From the NCBI GenBank assembly GCA_023388075.1, contig JAEWGX010000081.1, positions 1 through 37,015 on the forward strand: 37,015 nt of DNA, written 5' to 3'. A program made the position numbers and the translations under genes. Positions 14,951 through 23,697 of the stretch are shown piece by piece; within the stretch, counting starts at the first letter, position 1; the number at the start of each line of letters is the position of its first letter. The DNA comes from Pseudomonadota bacterium. GTDB taxonomy: Bacteria > Pseudomonadota > Gammaproteobacteria > Burkholderiales > Burkholderiaceae_E. Under the pieces are notes generated by a model. The model was not told the origin of the DNA and made no database searches. It worked only from the letters and a program-made list of their open reading frames with translations.

Positions 14951-16261
14951 ATGAGAGCAACGACTACCCGATGGGCGGCCTTGGCCGTAGCTGCCTGCTT
15001 CAGCCTGCCCGCGCAGGCGCAGACGGAAATCCAGTGGTGGCATTCCATGTCCGCCGCGCTCGGCGAATGGGTCAGCGACCTCGCCAAGGGCTTCAACGAG
15101 AGCCAGAGCCAGTACCGCGTGGTGCCGACCTACAAGGGGAGCTACGACGAATCGCTCACCGCCGCCATCGCGGCGTTCCGGGCGGGCAACGCGCCGCACC
15201 TGCTGCAGGTGTTCGAGGTCGGAACCGCCACCATGATGGCGTCGCGCAAGGCGATCAAGCCGGTGGCGGAGGTGATGAAGGAATCGGGCCACAAGTTCGA
15301 TCCGGGCCGCTACGTGCCGGCGGTCGCGGGCTACTACACCGCGCCCGACGGCCAGATGCTGAGCTTCCCGTTCAACAGCTCCACCACCATCTTCCATTAC
15401 AGCAAGGACGCCTTCAAGGCCGCCGGGCTGGATCCCGAGAACCCGCCCAAGACCTGGCCGGAGGTGGTCTCGGCGGCCGCGAAGCTGAAGGCGTCGGGCC
15501 ATCGCTGCCCCTACACCACCAGCTGGATCAGCTGGACGCAGCTGGAGAGCTTCTCCACCTGGCACAACGTGGAGTTCTCCACCCTCGGTAATGGCTTCGG
15601 CGGCACCGGCACCCGCCTCGTGGTGAATTCGCCGCTGCACGTGCGCCACATCGAGAACCTCGCCAACATGGCCAAGCAGGGCCTCTTCCACTACCGTGGC
15701 CGCGGCAGCGCCGCGGATGCGGTCTTCGCCGCCGGCGAATGCGCCATGATGACCGGCAGCTCGGCGCTCTATGCGCGGGTCAAGCGCGAAGGCAAGTTCA
15801 CCCACGGCATGTCCACCCTGCCCTACTATCCGGACGTGCCCGGCGCCCCGCAGAACACCGTGATCGGCGGCGCGAGCCTCTGGGTGATGGCGGGCAAGAA
15901 GGCCGAGGAGTACAAGGCGGTCGCGGCATTCCTGAACTACCTCTCGGACGACAAGGTGGCGATGTCCAACCACACCCGCACCGGCTACCTGCCGGTCACC
16001 AAGGCGGCGTACGAGATGACGGAGAAGTCGGGCTTCTACAAGGAGAACCCGGGCACCGACGTCGCCGTCACCCAGATGATCCGCAAGACGACGGACAAGT
16101 CCCGCGGCATCCGCATCGGCAACTTCGTCCAGGTGCGCGCCATCATCGACGAGGAGCTGGAGGCGGTCTGGGCCGGCAAGAAGGAGGCCAAGGAAGCGCT
16201 GGACACCATCGTCAAGCGCGGCAACGAGCAGCTGGCCCGCTTCCAGCAAACCGCCAAGTGA
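14951..16261 (+). CDS. ugpB: Glycerol-3-phosphate ABC transporter, binding protein UgpB
   Basis: This periplasmic binding protein (436 residues) captures sn-glycerol-3-phosphate or glycerophosphodiesters for import. The signal peptide ends in LPAQAQ, with cleavage near residue 23. The mature start TEIQWWHSMSAALGEWV is typical of UgpB, as are FPFNSSTTIFHYSKDAF and the C-terminal VRAIIDEELEAVWAGKKEAKEAL. AGGAG stands six bases before the ATG. It opens the ugpB-A-E-C run, and a strong hairpin follows it (16279-16297). The identification rests on the whole gene set as well as on the sequence. Confidence 0.94.
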   Translation: MRATTTRWAALAVAACFSLPAQAQTEIQWWHSMSAALGEWVSDLAKGFNESQSQYRVVPTYKGSYDESLTAAIAAFRAGNAPHLLQVFEVGTATMMASRKAIKPVAEVMKESGHKFDPGRYVPAVAGYYTAPDGQMLSFPFNSSTTIFHYSKDAFKAAGLDPENPPKTWPEVVSAAAKLKASGHRCPYTTSWISWTQLESFSTWHNVEFSTLGNGFGGTGTRLVVNSPLHVRHIENLANMAKQGLFHYRGRGSAADAVFAAGECAMMTGSSALYARVKREGKFTHGMSTLPYYPDVPGAPQNTVIGGASLWVMAGKKAEEYKAVAAFLNYLSDDKVAMSNHTRTGYLPVTKAAYEMTEKSGFYKENPGTDVAVTQMIRKTTDKSRGIRIGNFVQVRAIIDEELEAVWAGKKEAKEALDTIVKRGNEQLARFQQTAK

Positions 16262-16278
16262 GCTCCGCGTCCGGCCAC

Positions 16279-16297
16279 GGCGCGCCCCGGGCGCGCC
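16279..16297 (+). other. Strong GC hairpin between ugpB and ugpA
   Basis: Perfect 9-base arms GGCGCGCCC and GGGCGCGCC are separated by a single C, giving at least eight pairs with a tight loop in RNA. No run of T follows, so it is not an obvious terminator. Hairpins after binding-protein genes often protect the upstream message and keep the binding protein in excess of the permeases, which is my reading here. Confidence 0.5.
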
Positions 16298-16392
16298 TCG
16301 CCGGGCGTGCGGCGGCGCCCGCTGCCGTCCGCGCCAGTAGATCGCACCCGAGCCGGCGGGCCCGGCGCCCCGCCTGCGGCTGAACCCTCCTC

Positions 16393-17277
16393 ATGGAGAA
16401 GCGCGTCCGCTTCAAGTCGAAGCTGCTGCCCTGGCTGCTGCTCGCGCCGCAGCTCGCGGTGATCATCATCTTCTTCTTTCTGCCGGCGGCGCAGGCGCTG
16501 TTGCAGTCGGTCCAGCGCGAGGACGCGTTCGGCTTCAGCTCCGAGTTCGTGGGCCTGGCCAACTTCCGGGCGCTCTTCAACGATCCCGGCTACATCGATT
16601 CCTTCTGGACCACCGCAGTGTTCTCGGTGATGGTCGCCGGATTCGGCATCGCCATCTCGCTCCTGCTCGCCGTGTTCGCCGACCGGATCGTCCGTGGCGC
16701 CGCCCTCTACAAGACGGTGCTGGTCATTCCCTACGCGGTCGCGCCGGCTGTCGCGGGAGTGCTGTGGACCTTCATGTTCTCGCCCAGCGTCGGCGTCCTC
16801 GCCTGGTGGCTGTGGCAGATCGGCATCGAGTGGAACCACCTCCTGGACGGCGACCACGCGATGGCGCTGATCGTCATGGCCGCGGTGTGGAAGCAGATCT
16901 CCTACAACTTCCTGTTCTTCCTGGCCGGGCTCCAGTCCATTCCGAAATCCCTGATCGAGGCCGCCGCGATCGATGGAGCGAGCTTCTGGCACCGGTTCCG
17001 CACGGTGGTGTTCCCGCTGCTCTCGCCCACCACGTTCTTCCTGCTGGTGATCAACATCGTCTACGCGTTCTTCGACACCTTCGCGATCATCGATGCGACC
17101 ACCCAGGGCGGCCCCGGCCAGGAGACCAAGATCCTCGTCTACAAGGTGTTCTACGACGGCTTCAAGGGCCTGGACCTGGGCAGCTCCGCGGCCCAGTCCG
17201 TGGTGCTGATGGCGATCGTCATCACCCTCACCGTCATCCAGTTCGGCTACGTCGAGAAGAAGGTGAAATACCAATGA
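16393..17277 (+). CDS. ugpA: Glycerol-3-phosphate ABC transporter, permease UgpA
   Basis: One of the two inner-membrane permeases of the Ugp importer, 294 residues with six helices. The EAA loop that contacts the ATPase is visible (EAAAIDGASFWHRFRTVVFPLLSP, in parts). The ending, with YVEKKVKYQ, is typical of UgpA. It starts 131 bases after ugpB with no convincing ribosome binding site, and its stop overlaps the ATG of a 12-codon mini-ORF. Confidence 0.94.
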   Translation: MEKRVRFKSKLLPWLLLAPQLAVIIIFFFLPAAQALLQSVQREDAFGFSSEFVGLANFRALFNDPGYIDSFWTTAVFSVMVAGFGIAISLLLAVFADRIVRGAALYKTVLVIPYAVAPAVAGVLWTFMFSPSVGVLAWWLWQIGIEWNHLLDGDHAMALIVMAAVWKQISYNFLFFLAGLQSIPKSLIEAAAIDGASFWHRFRTVVFPLLSPTTFFLLVINIVYAFFDTFAIIDATTQGGPGQETKILVYKVFYDGFKGLDLGSSAAQSVVLMAIVITLTVIQFGYVEKKVKYQ

Positions 17278-17312
17278 GCGCCACTGCAACGGAAGCGGAG
17301 GGCGCGGCGTGA
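17274..17312 (+). other. 12-codon mini-ORF bridging ugpA and ugpE
   Basis: The ATG overlaps the ugpA stop (ATGA). It encodes MSATATEAEGAA, and its TGA overlaps the GTG start of ugpE (GTGA). Overlap on both sides suggests it carries terminating ribosomes from ugpA to ugpE. It could also be an accident of dense GC-rich coding. Confidence 0.35.
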
Positions 17313-18160
17313 TCGAGCGACGTCCGCTGCTCACCTTCGCCTCGCATGCCGTCGTGCTGCTCGGCATCCTGGTGGTGGCATTCCCCATCTACCTCACCTT
17401 CGTCGCGTCGACCCATACGGCGCAGGACATCGTCCAGGCGCCGATGCCTCTTCTGCCGGGGGCGCATTTCTGGGAAAACTACCAGACCGCCCTGAGCGGC
17501 GGCGGCGGCGGTCCCGGGTCGAACGCTCCGGTCGGACGGATGATGTGGGTGAGCTTCGTCACCGCGATGGTGATCACCGTCGGCAAGATCGCGATCTCGC
17601 TGCTCTCGGCCTTCGCGGTGGTGTACTTCCGCTTCCCGCTGCGCATGCTCTGCTTCTGGGCCATCTTCGTGACGCTGATGCTGCCGGTGGAGGTCCGGAT
17701 CGGGCCGACCTACAAGGTGGTCTCGGACCTGGGGATGCTCAACACCTATTCCGGCCTCACCATCCCGCTGATCGCCTCGGCCACGGCGACCTTCCTCTTC
17801 AGGCAGTTCTTCCTCACCGTCCCGGACGAGCTGGTGGAAGCCGCGCGCATGGATGGCGCCGGGCCGATGCGCTTCTTCAAGGACGTGCTGGTGCCGCTTT
17901 CGGTCAACAGCATCGCCGCCCTCTTCGTGATCCAGTTCATCTACGGCTGGAACCAGTATCTCTGGCCACTGCTGATCGCCACCGACGAGAGCATGTACCC
18001 GGTGGTGATGGGCATCAAGCGCATGATCAGCGGCGGCGATTCCGGCAACGACTGGAACATCGTCATGGCCACCGCCATCCTGGCCATGGTGCCGCCCACG
18101 ATCGTCGTGCTCGCGATGCAGAGATGGTTCGTCAAGGGCCTGGTGGAAACCGAAAAGTAG
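17309..18160 (+). CDS. ugpE: Glycerol-3-phosphate ABC transporter, permease UgpE
   Basis: The second Ugp permease, 283 residues with six helices. The EAA motif is present (ELVEAARMDGAGPMRFFKDVLVPLS, in parts), together with the family segment QFIYGWNQYLWPLLIATD. The GTG start at 17309 overlaps the stop of the mini-ORF. A poly-Gly stretch (about residues 64-69, GGGGGPG) lies in the first periplasmic loop. It is followed after two bases by ugpC. Confidence 0.93.
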   Translation: MIERRPLLTFASHAVVLLGILVVAFPIYLTFVASTHTAQDIVQAPMPLLPGAHFWENYQTALSGGGGGPGSNAPVGRMMWVSFVTAMVITVGKIAISLLSAFAVVYFRFPLRMLCFWAIFVTLMLPVEVRIGPTYKVVSDLGMLNTYSGLTIPLIASATATFLFRQFFLTVPDELVEAARMDGAGPMRFFKDVLVPLSVNSIAALFVIQFIYGWNQYLWPLLIATDESMYPVVMGIKRMISGGDSGNDWNIVMATAILAMVPPTIVVLAMQRWFVKGLVETEK

Positions 18161-18162
18161 AC

Positions 18163-19227
18163 ATGGCATCGATATCGTTTCGCAACGTCGTCAAGAAGTA
18201 CGGCAGCGGCGCCAAGGCACTGCAGGTCATCCATGGCGTGAGCGCCGAGATCGGCGACGGCGAGTTCATCGTGATCGTCGGTCCATCCGGGTGCGGAAAG
18301 TCCACGCTGCTGCGGATGGTGGCCGGCCTGGAGGAGGTGACCGGCGGCGAGATCGCGATCGGCTCGCGGGTGGTGAACGAGCTGGAGCCGGCCGACCGGG
18401 ACATCGCGATGGTGTTCCAGAACTACGCGCTCTATCCGCACATGAGCGTGTTCGACAACATGGCCTATGGCCTCAAGATCAAGAAGCTGCCGAAGGACGA
18501 GATCCGCCAGCGGGTCGACAAGGCCGCGAAGATCCTGGAGCTCTCGGCGCTGCTTGCCCGCAAGCCGCGGGAGCTCTCCGGCGGCCAGCGGCAGCGCGTC
18601 GCCATGGGCCGCGCCATCGTGCGCGAGCCGCAGGTCTTCCTCTTCGACGAGCCGCTGTCCAACCTGGACGCCAAGCTGCGCGTCCAGACCCGGCTGGAGA
18701 TCCAGAAGCTGCACCGGGAGCTCGGCATCACCTCGCTTTTCGTCACCCACGACCAGGTCGAAGCGATGACGCTCGCGCAGCGGATGATCGTGATGAACGC
18801 CGGCAACATGGAGCAGATCGGCACGCCCGACGAGGTCTACACCCGCCCGGCCACCACCTTCGTCGCGAGCTTCATCGGCGCGCCGCCGATGAACCTGCTC
18901 TCCGGCCGGATCGAGGGCGATCGCTTCGCCGTCCCGGGCCTCGGGCTCGACCTGCAACCCGGCGAACGCCCGGCACGCACCGATCCGGTCGTCATGGGCG
19001 TGCGCCCCGAGCACCTGCGACTCGCCGAGTCCGGCTGGCCGATCACGGTGGAACTGGTGGAGGTGCTCGGCGCCGAGCGGCTCCTGTACAGCCAGCTCGG
19101 CGACCAGCCGATCGTCGTGCGCACCGATGACTCCGCGCTGCATCCGCAGCCCGGGCAGTTGCTGCACGTGACGCCGATCCAGGGCAAGACCCACTGGTTC
19201 GACCCGGCCAGCGGAAAGCGGCTGTGA
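18163..19227 (+). CDS. ugpC: Glycerol-3-phosphate ABC transporter, ATPase UgpC
   Basis: This 354-residue ATPase powers the Ugp importer at the cytoplasmic face. Walker A is GPSGCGKS (40-47), the Q-loop sits in VFQNYALYPHM, the signature is LSGGQ (138-142), Walker B ends in Asp162-Glu163 and the switch His is 196. The C-terminal third is the TOBE-type regulatory domain of the MalK/UgpC subfamily (GVRPEHLRL). The ATG is two bases after ugpE. A 54-bp gap separates it from the glycerophosphodiesterase gene. Confidence 0.94.
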   Translation: MASISFRNVVKKYGSGAKALQVIHGVSAEIGDGEFIVIVGPSGCGKSTLLRMVAGLEEVTGGEIAIGSRVVNELEPADRDIAMVFQNYALYPHMSVFDNMAYGLKIKKLPKDEIRQRVDKAAKILELSALLARKPRELSGGQRQRVAMGRAIVREPQVFLFDEPLSNLDAKLRVQTRLEIQKLHRELGITSLFVTHDQVEAMTLAQRMIVMNAGNMEQIGTPDEVYTRPATTFVASFIGAPPMNLLSGRIEGDRFAVPGLGLDLQPGERPARTDPVVMGVRPEHLRLAESGWPITVELVEVLGAERLLYSQLGDQPIVVRTDDSALHPQPGQLLHVTPIQGKTHWFDPASGKRL

Positions 19228-19281
19228 GGCAATCCTCCAGGCCTGGACTCTCCCTGGCGACGATCGACATCGCGTAGCCCC

Positions 19282-20031
19282 ATGGAAGTGGATTACGACT
19301 CCTGGCCCTATCCGCGCTGGGTGGCCCATCGCGGCGCGGGCAAGCTTGCGCCGGAGAACACGCTCGCGGCCTTCCGGCTCGGCGCGCAGCATGGCTACCG
19401 CATGTTCGAATGCGACGCCAAGCTGAGCGCCGACGGCGTGCCGTTCCTGCTGCACGACGATACGCTGGAGCGCACCAGCAACGGCGCCGGCAGCGCCGGA
19501 GCCCTGCCGTGGAGCGACCTGCGCTCGCTGGATGCCGGGCGCTGGCACAGCGCCACGTTCGCCGCCGAGCCGCTTCCCACGCTCGCGCAGCTCTGCGCCT
19601 GGGCGCGCGCCAACGGCTACCTCCTGGACGTGGAGATCAAGCCGTCCACGGGCGCCGACGAGGTGACCGGCCGCGCGGTCGCCACCGCCTGCGCGGAACA
19701 CTGGCGCGACGCCGAGATCCCGCCGCTGCTCACCTCGTTCAAGCCGCTCGCGCTCGAAGCCGCACGCGCGGCCGCTCCGGAGCTGCCGCGCGGCCTGCTG
19801 CTCAACGAGCTGTGGGAGGGCTGGCTCGATGTCGCGCAGCGGCTCGGCTGCAAGGCGATCATCGTCAAGCACACGCTGGCCGATCCCGCCCTCGTCGCGC
19901 GGGCGCATGATGCCCGCCTGCGGGTGGGCGTCTACACCCCGAACGACCCGCCGGATGTCGACCGGGCCCAGGCCGCGGGCGTCGACCTGATCGTGACCGA
20001 CGCCGTCGACGTATACTCGCCGTACGCATGA
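19282..20031 (+). CDS. ugpQ: Cytoplasmic glycerophosphodiester phosphodiesterase, UgpQ-like
   Basis: It hydrolyses glycerophosphodiesters to glycerol-3-phosphate and an alcohol. The product has 249 residues and no signal peptide. Catalytic and metal-site residues are in place: His16-Arg17 in VAHRGAG, Glu25 in APENTLAAF, Glu43 and Asp45 in FECDAK, and His58 in LLHDD. The later VEIKP and LIVTDAV blocks are typical. Its place after ugpC matches E. coli ugpQ, which cleaves diesters during or after import through Ugp. It overlaps the next gene by four bases (ATGA). Confidence 0.92.
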   Translation: MEVDYDSWPYPRWVAHRGAGKLAPENTLAAFRLGAQHGYRMFECDAKLSADGVPFLLHDDTLERTSNGAGSAGALPWSDLRSLDAGRWHSATFAAEPLPTLAQLCAWARANGYLLDVEIKPSTGADEVTGRAVATACAEHWRDAEIPPLLTSFKPLALEAARAAAPELPRGLLLNELWEGWLDVAQRLGCKAIIVKHTLADPALVARAHDARLRVGVYTPNDPPDVDRAQAAGVDLIVTDAVDVYSPYA

Positions 20032-21020
20032 AGCAGAGACGCTCTGCCGTGTCGCGCCGACGGAGCGGCGCGGTCGCGGCCGGCCTGCTCGCGGCCGTGC
20101 TCGCGTGGCCCGCGGCCGCGTTCGACCTGCAGGGCCATCGCGGCGCCCGCGGTCTCGCGCCGGAGAACACCCTGGCCGCCTTCGAGCGCGCGCTGGCGAT
20201 CGGCGTCTCGACGCTCGAGCTCGACGTCGGCATCACCGCCGACGGCGTGCCGGTCATCGTGCACGACATCGCCCTCAATCCCGCGACGACCCGCGACCCG
20301 GCGGGCCGCTGGATCACCGCGTCACCGCTGGTGCGCTCCCTCACGCTCGAGGAGCTGCAGCGCTTCGACGTGGGCCGGTCGGACCCGGCAAGCAGCTACG
20401 CGCGTCCGTTCGCCACGCAGGCGCCGAGCGACGGCGAACGCATCCCGACGCTCGCCTCCCTGTTCGCCCGCGTGGAGGAGCTCGGCGCGGACCCGGTCCG
20501 CTTCAACATCGAGACCAAGATCGACCCGAGGCGGCCTGCGGACACCGCGGACCCCGACGCCTTCGTTCGAGCCATTCTCGACGCCGTGCGCGAGGCGGGC
20601 GTGCTCGAGCGCGTGACGCTGCAAAGCTTCGACTGGCGCACGTTGCTGGCGGCGCGGCGCCTCGCGCCCGGTCTCGCCACCGCCTGCCTGACCACCCAGG
20701 GCGGCAACGCCGACGTGCGCGACGCCGCGGGCACGTGGACCGCGGGGTTGCGGCTTGCCGACCACGGCTCGGTGCCCCGGCTCGTGAAGGCGGCCGGCTG
20801 CGCCGTGTGGTCGCCCAACTTCCGCCATCTCGATCGGCGGTCCGTCGGCGAGGCGCAGGATCTCGGCCTGCAGGTGATCCCCTGGACGGTGAACCAGCCG
20901 GGCGACATGGCGAGACTCCTCGACTGGGGCGTCGACGGCCTGATCACGGATTTCCCGGATCGCCTGCGCGAGCTGATGGCGACCCGCGGCCTGGCGCTGC
21001 CGCCCCGCTACCCGCGTTGA
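20028..21020 (+). CDS. Secreted glycerophosphodiester phosphodiesterase, GlpQ-like
   Basis: A second GDPD of 330 residues, with a signal peptide: an Arg-rich start, the hydrophobic stretch AGLLAAVLAWPAAA and cleavage near residue 31. The catalytic set is intact: His37-Arg38 in GHRGARG, Glu46, Glu64 and Asp66 in LELDVG, and His79 in IVHD. It should act in the periplasm, releasing glycerol-3-phosphate that UgpB can bind. It is coupled to the cytoplasmic enzyme gene by ATGA. Its 3' end overlaps the converging dedA gene by 13 bp. The two enzymes share only the fold and motifs, so this is not a recent duplication. Confidence 0.92.
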   Translation: MKQRRSAVSRRRSGAVAAGLLAAVLAWPAAAFDLQGHRGARGLAPENTLAAFERALAIGVSTLELDVGITADGVPVIVHDIALNPATTRDPAGRWITASPLVRSLTLEELQRFDVGRSDPASSYARPFATQAPSDGERIPTLASLFARVEELGADPVRFNIETKIDPRRPADTADPDAFVRAILDAVREAGVLERVTLQSFDWRTLLAARRLAPGLATACLTTQGGNADVRDAAGTWTAGLRLADHGSVPRLVKAAGCAVWSPNFRHLDRRSVGEAQDLGLQVIPWTVNQPGDMARLLDWGVDGLITDFPDRLRELMATRGLALPPRYPR

Positions 21021-21670
21021 CGACCCGGCGAGGGCCGATCGGCTCCCAGGCTCTCTTGCCTGTCGCGGGAAGCCCGCGACGGCTGGAAACGGATCACCCG
21101 CCAGAGCCACCCGATCACCGCCCCGGCGAGGATCACGATCGTGACCGGGTCCAGCCAGTGCGCGATCTCGTCGTAGCGCTCGCCCAGGACCTGGCCGATA
21201 CCGGCCAGGGCGCTGGTCCAGACGATGGTGCCGAGGGCCGACCAGAACAGGAATCGCCCGAAGGGCATCCCCATGATTCCGGCGGGCGCCGAGATCACGG
21301 TGCGCAACGCGGGCACGAGGCGACCGAGCGCGACCGCCCAGCGCCCGTGGCGATCGAACCAGCGGTCGGCGCGTTGCAGGTCGTCGCCCGTGATGGTCAG
21401 CCAGCGCCCGTGGCGGTCCGCCCAGCGCTCCAGCCGCCGGGCACCCAGCCTGGCCCCGGCCCAGTACCACGGCAGCGTCCCGATCAGCGATCCGATGCTG
21501 CCGGCGACCACGACGAGGACGAAGTTGAGGTCGCCCCGGCCCGCCACGGCCCCGGCGAACGGCATGATGAGCTCCGACGGAACCGGGGGAAAGATGTTCT
21601 CCAGGGCCATCAGCAGGGCGATCGCCCAGTAGCCTCCCTCGGTGATGAACGAGGTGATCCAGTCCGCCAT
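21008..21670 (-). CDS. DedA family membrane protein
   Basis: A 220-residue DedA/SNARE-associated family protein. Family marks are ENIFPPVPSELIMPFAG after the first helix, the GARLGARR loop, and the F-DRHGRWAVALGRLVPALRTVISAPAGIMGM block. DedA proteins are thought to be proton-linked transporters or flippases of undecaprenyl phosphate or phospholipids, and mutants are often sensitive to membrane stress and alkaline pH. It lies downstream of the ferredoxin gene on the same strand after a 131-bp gap. The soluble C-terminal tail is Arg-rich. Confidence 0.92.
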   Translation of the reverse strand: MADWITSFITEGGYWAIALLMALENIFPPVPSELIMPFAGAVAGRGDLNFVLVVVAGSIGSLIGTLPWYWAGARLGARRLERWADRHGRWLTITGDDLQRADRWFDRHGRWAVALGRLVPALRTVISAPAGIMGMPFGRFLFWSALGTIVWTSALAGIGQVLGERYDEIAHWLDPVTIVILAGAVIGWLWRVIRFQPSRASRDRQESLGADRPSPGRQRG

Positions 21671-21801
21671 GGCGGCTCCCGGGCGAAGTCAGGGATTGCC
21701 TCCACAGCGAGATTCGCGCCCGCCCGGGGCTGCAGTCGCGGCGCCGGGGCCCGCTGCCGCCGGGTTGCGCGCCCTCCGGCCGGGCACCCCTGGGATCTTT
21801 C

Positions 21802-22125
21802 CTAGTACTGGGTCTCCGGCACGGTGATCCGGATGCCTTCCAGCGCCTCGGTCATCCGCAACTGGCAGGAGAGCCGGCTCCCGGGCCTGCGCTCGGCGGC
21901 GGCGAACTGCAGCATGTCCTCCTCCGCGTCGTCCGGCGGCGGCAGCCGGTCCGCCCACTCCGCGTCCACGTAGACGTGGCAGGTCGCGCAGGTGAGCGCG
22001 CCGCCGCATTCCGCGACGACACCGTCGACATTGCAGCGGACCGCGGCGCGCATCAGGCTCTCCATGCGCGCCACGTCGATTTCCTTCTCGCTGCCATCGG
22101 GCTGGACGAAGACTGCCTTGGGCAC
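21802..22125 (-). CDS. [2Fe-2S] ferredoxin, adrenodoxin type
   Basis: A 107-residue electron carrier. Four cysteines fit the plant/adrenodoxin pattern: Cys40, Cys46, Cys49 and Cys87 (C-x5-C-x2-C-x37-C), within ECGGALTCATCHVYV and SRLSCQLRM. The acidic segment between (PPPDDAEEDML) is typical of ferredoxins that serve P450s or Rieske oxygenases. No such oxygenase or reductase lies in the window, so the partner is unknown. It diverges from pcaB across 83 bp, and a link to aromatic catabolism is possible but unproven. Confidence 0.92.
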   Translation of the reverse strand: MPKAVFVQPDGSEKEIDVARMESLMRAAVRCNVDGVVAECGGALTCATCHVYVDAEWADRLPPPDDAEEDMLQFAAAERRPGSRLSCQLRMTEALEGIRITVPETQY

Positions 22126-22208
22126 GTGTCGTTCCTCTGGTTGTCGGTTGCCCCCGCCAGGGATGCCGGCGGGCTTTTGATGATTGTCCCACGGCGGTGG
22201 TATCGTCG

Positions 22209-23639
22209 ATGGATGCGACCCAACCCCCGAAGCGCCCCGCGCCCCTGATGCTGCACCGGATCTTCGCTCCCGCCTCGCTCGATTCGCTCTTCTCGGACGC
22301 GGCGCTCCTCGCGGCCATGGCCCGCTTCGAACGCGGCCTCGCGCAGGCCCAGGCGGCCGCCGGCCTCATCCCGGAGCCCGCCGCCCAGGCCATCGGCCGC
22401 GCCTGCAACGAGCTCGGCGATCCGGCCGCTTCCGACGGCGGCCCGCCGGAGCTGGCCGGTGGTCGCTTCGACCCCGCCCGGCTCTATCCGGCGGCCCGTA
22501 CCGCCGGAACGCTGGTGATTCCCTTCCTGAAGGCCCTGGGCGAGCAGGTCGCCACCATCGATGCCGGCGCGGTGCGCTACCTGCACCACGGCGCCACCAG
22601 CCAGGACGTGATCGACACCGCGCTCGCGATGCAGTGCAAGGAGGCCGGGCGGCGCCTCCTCGACGCGCTCGAGCGCACGGGCGCTGCGCTGTCGCAGCTC
22701 GCCCAGGCGCATCGCGACACGATGATGATCGGGCGCACCGTGATGCAGTCGGCCTCGCCGATTCCGTTCGCCTGGAAGGTGGCCGGCTGGCTCGATCCGC
22801 TGTCGCGATCGCGTCGACACCTGCGCACGTCGCTGCTCGACGTGGCGGTGCTGCAGTTCGGCGGCGCGGTGGGCACGCTTTCCGGGCTCGGCCCGACCGA
22901 CCAGTCACAGGCGGTGGCGCAGCGCCTGGCGGACTCCCTGGGGCTGATGCTGCCGGCGGCTTCCTGGCATACCTCGCGCGACCGCTTCGCCCGCTTCGGC
23001 AACGAGCTCGCCATCCTCTGCGGCTGCCTAGGCAAGATCGGCACCGACGTCGCGCTCCTGATGCAGTCGGAGGTGGCCGAAGCGTTCGAGCCGAGCGGCG
23101 TCGGCCGTGGCGGCTCGTCGGCGATGCCGCACAAGCGCAACCCCGTGGGCGCGCTGCTGATGCGCGAAGCGGCGCTGCGCGCGCCCGGACTCGCCGGCAT
23201 CCTCGCCGGCTCGATGGGCGTCGAGCACGAGCGCGGCCTCGGGCAGTGGCAGTCGGCGTGGTGGACGCTCGGCGACCTGGTGGGCGCCACCGGCAGCTCG
23301 CTCGCGGCCGCGGAAGAGGTGCTGGCCGGCCTGCAGGTGAACGCGGCCTCGATGCAGGCCAACATCGACCGCATGCACGGCTTCGTGTATTCGGAGGCGG
23401 TGTCCGCTCACCTCGCACCCAAGATGGGCAAGAAGGAGGCACAGGCGCTGGTCTCGGAGCTTTGCGAAACCGCGCTGGCCAAGGGCATGTCGCTGCGCCA
23501 GGTGCTCGGCCGCGACAGCCGGATCTCGCAGCTCATGAGCCTTGGCGACCTGGACCGCCTGTTCGATGCCGACGCCCAGAAAGGCTCGAGCCCGAAGATG
23601 ATCGACCAGGTGCTGGCCGCCTGGCACGCCAGCCGCTGA
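22209..23639 (+). CDS. pcaB: 3-carboxy-cis,cis-muconate cycloisomerase
   Basis: PcaB converts 3-carboxy-cis,cis-muconate to 4-carboxymuconolactone in the protocatechuate branch of the beta-ketoadipate pathway. The protein belongs to the fumarase/aspartase superfamily, with HHGATSQD (126-133) and the signature GSSAMPHKRNP (302-312). At 476 residues it is near the usual 350-460, with a short Pro-rich start. The ATG at 22209 has GGTGG nearby. A GTG at 22197 and the ATG before LHRIFAPAS (22248) are alternatives. Adenylosuccinate lyase shares the fold, but the neighbour encodes the next two pathway steps, which supports PcaB. Confidence 0.9.
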   Translation: MDATQPPKRPAPLMLHRIFAPASLDSLFSDAALLAAMARFERGLAQAQAAAGLIPEPAAQAIGRACNELGDPAASDGGPPELAGGRFDPARLYPAARTAGTLVIPFLKALGEQVATIDAGAVRYLHHGATSQDVIDTALAMQCKEAGRRLLDALERTGAALSQLAQAHRDTMMIGRTVMQSASPIPFAWKVAGWLDPLSRSRRHLRTSLLDVAVLQFGGAVGTLSGLGPTDQSQAVAQRLADSLGLMLPAASWHTSRDRFARFGNELAILCGCLGKIGTDVALLMQSEVAEAFEPSGVGRGGSSAMPHKRNPVGALLMREAALRAPGLAGILAGSMGVEHERGLGQWQSAWWTLGDLVGATGSSLAAAEEVLAGLQVNAASMQANIDRMHGFVYSEAVSAHLAPKMGKKEAQALVSELCETALAKGMSLRQVLGRDSRISQLMSLGDLDRLFDADAQKGSSPKMIDQVLAAWHASR

Positions 23640-23697
23640 ACCGATTCCTTGCCGGCCCGGCGCCGGCCGAACACCGAGAACTCCGGAGGACACCGCC

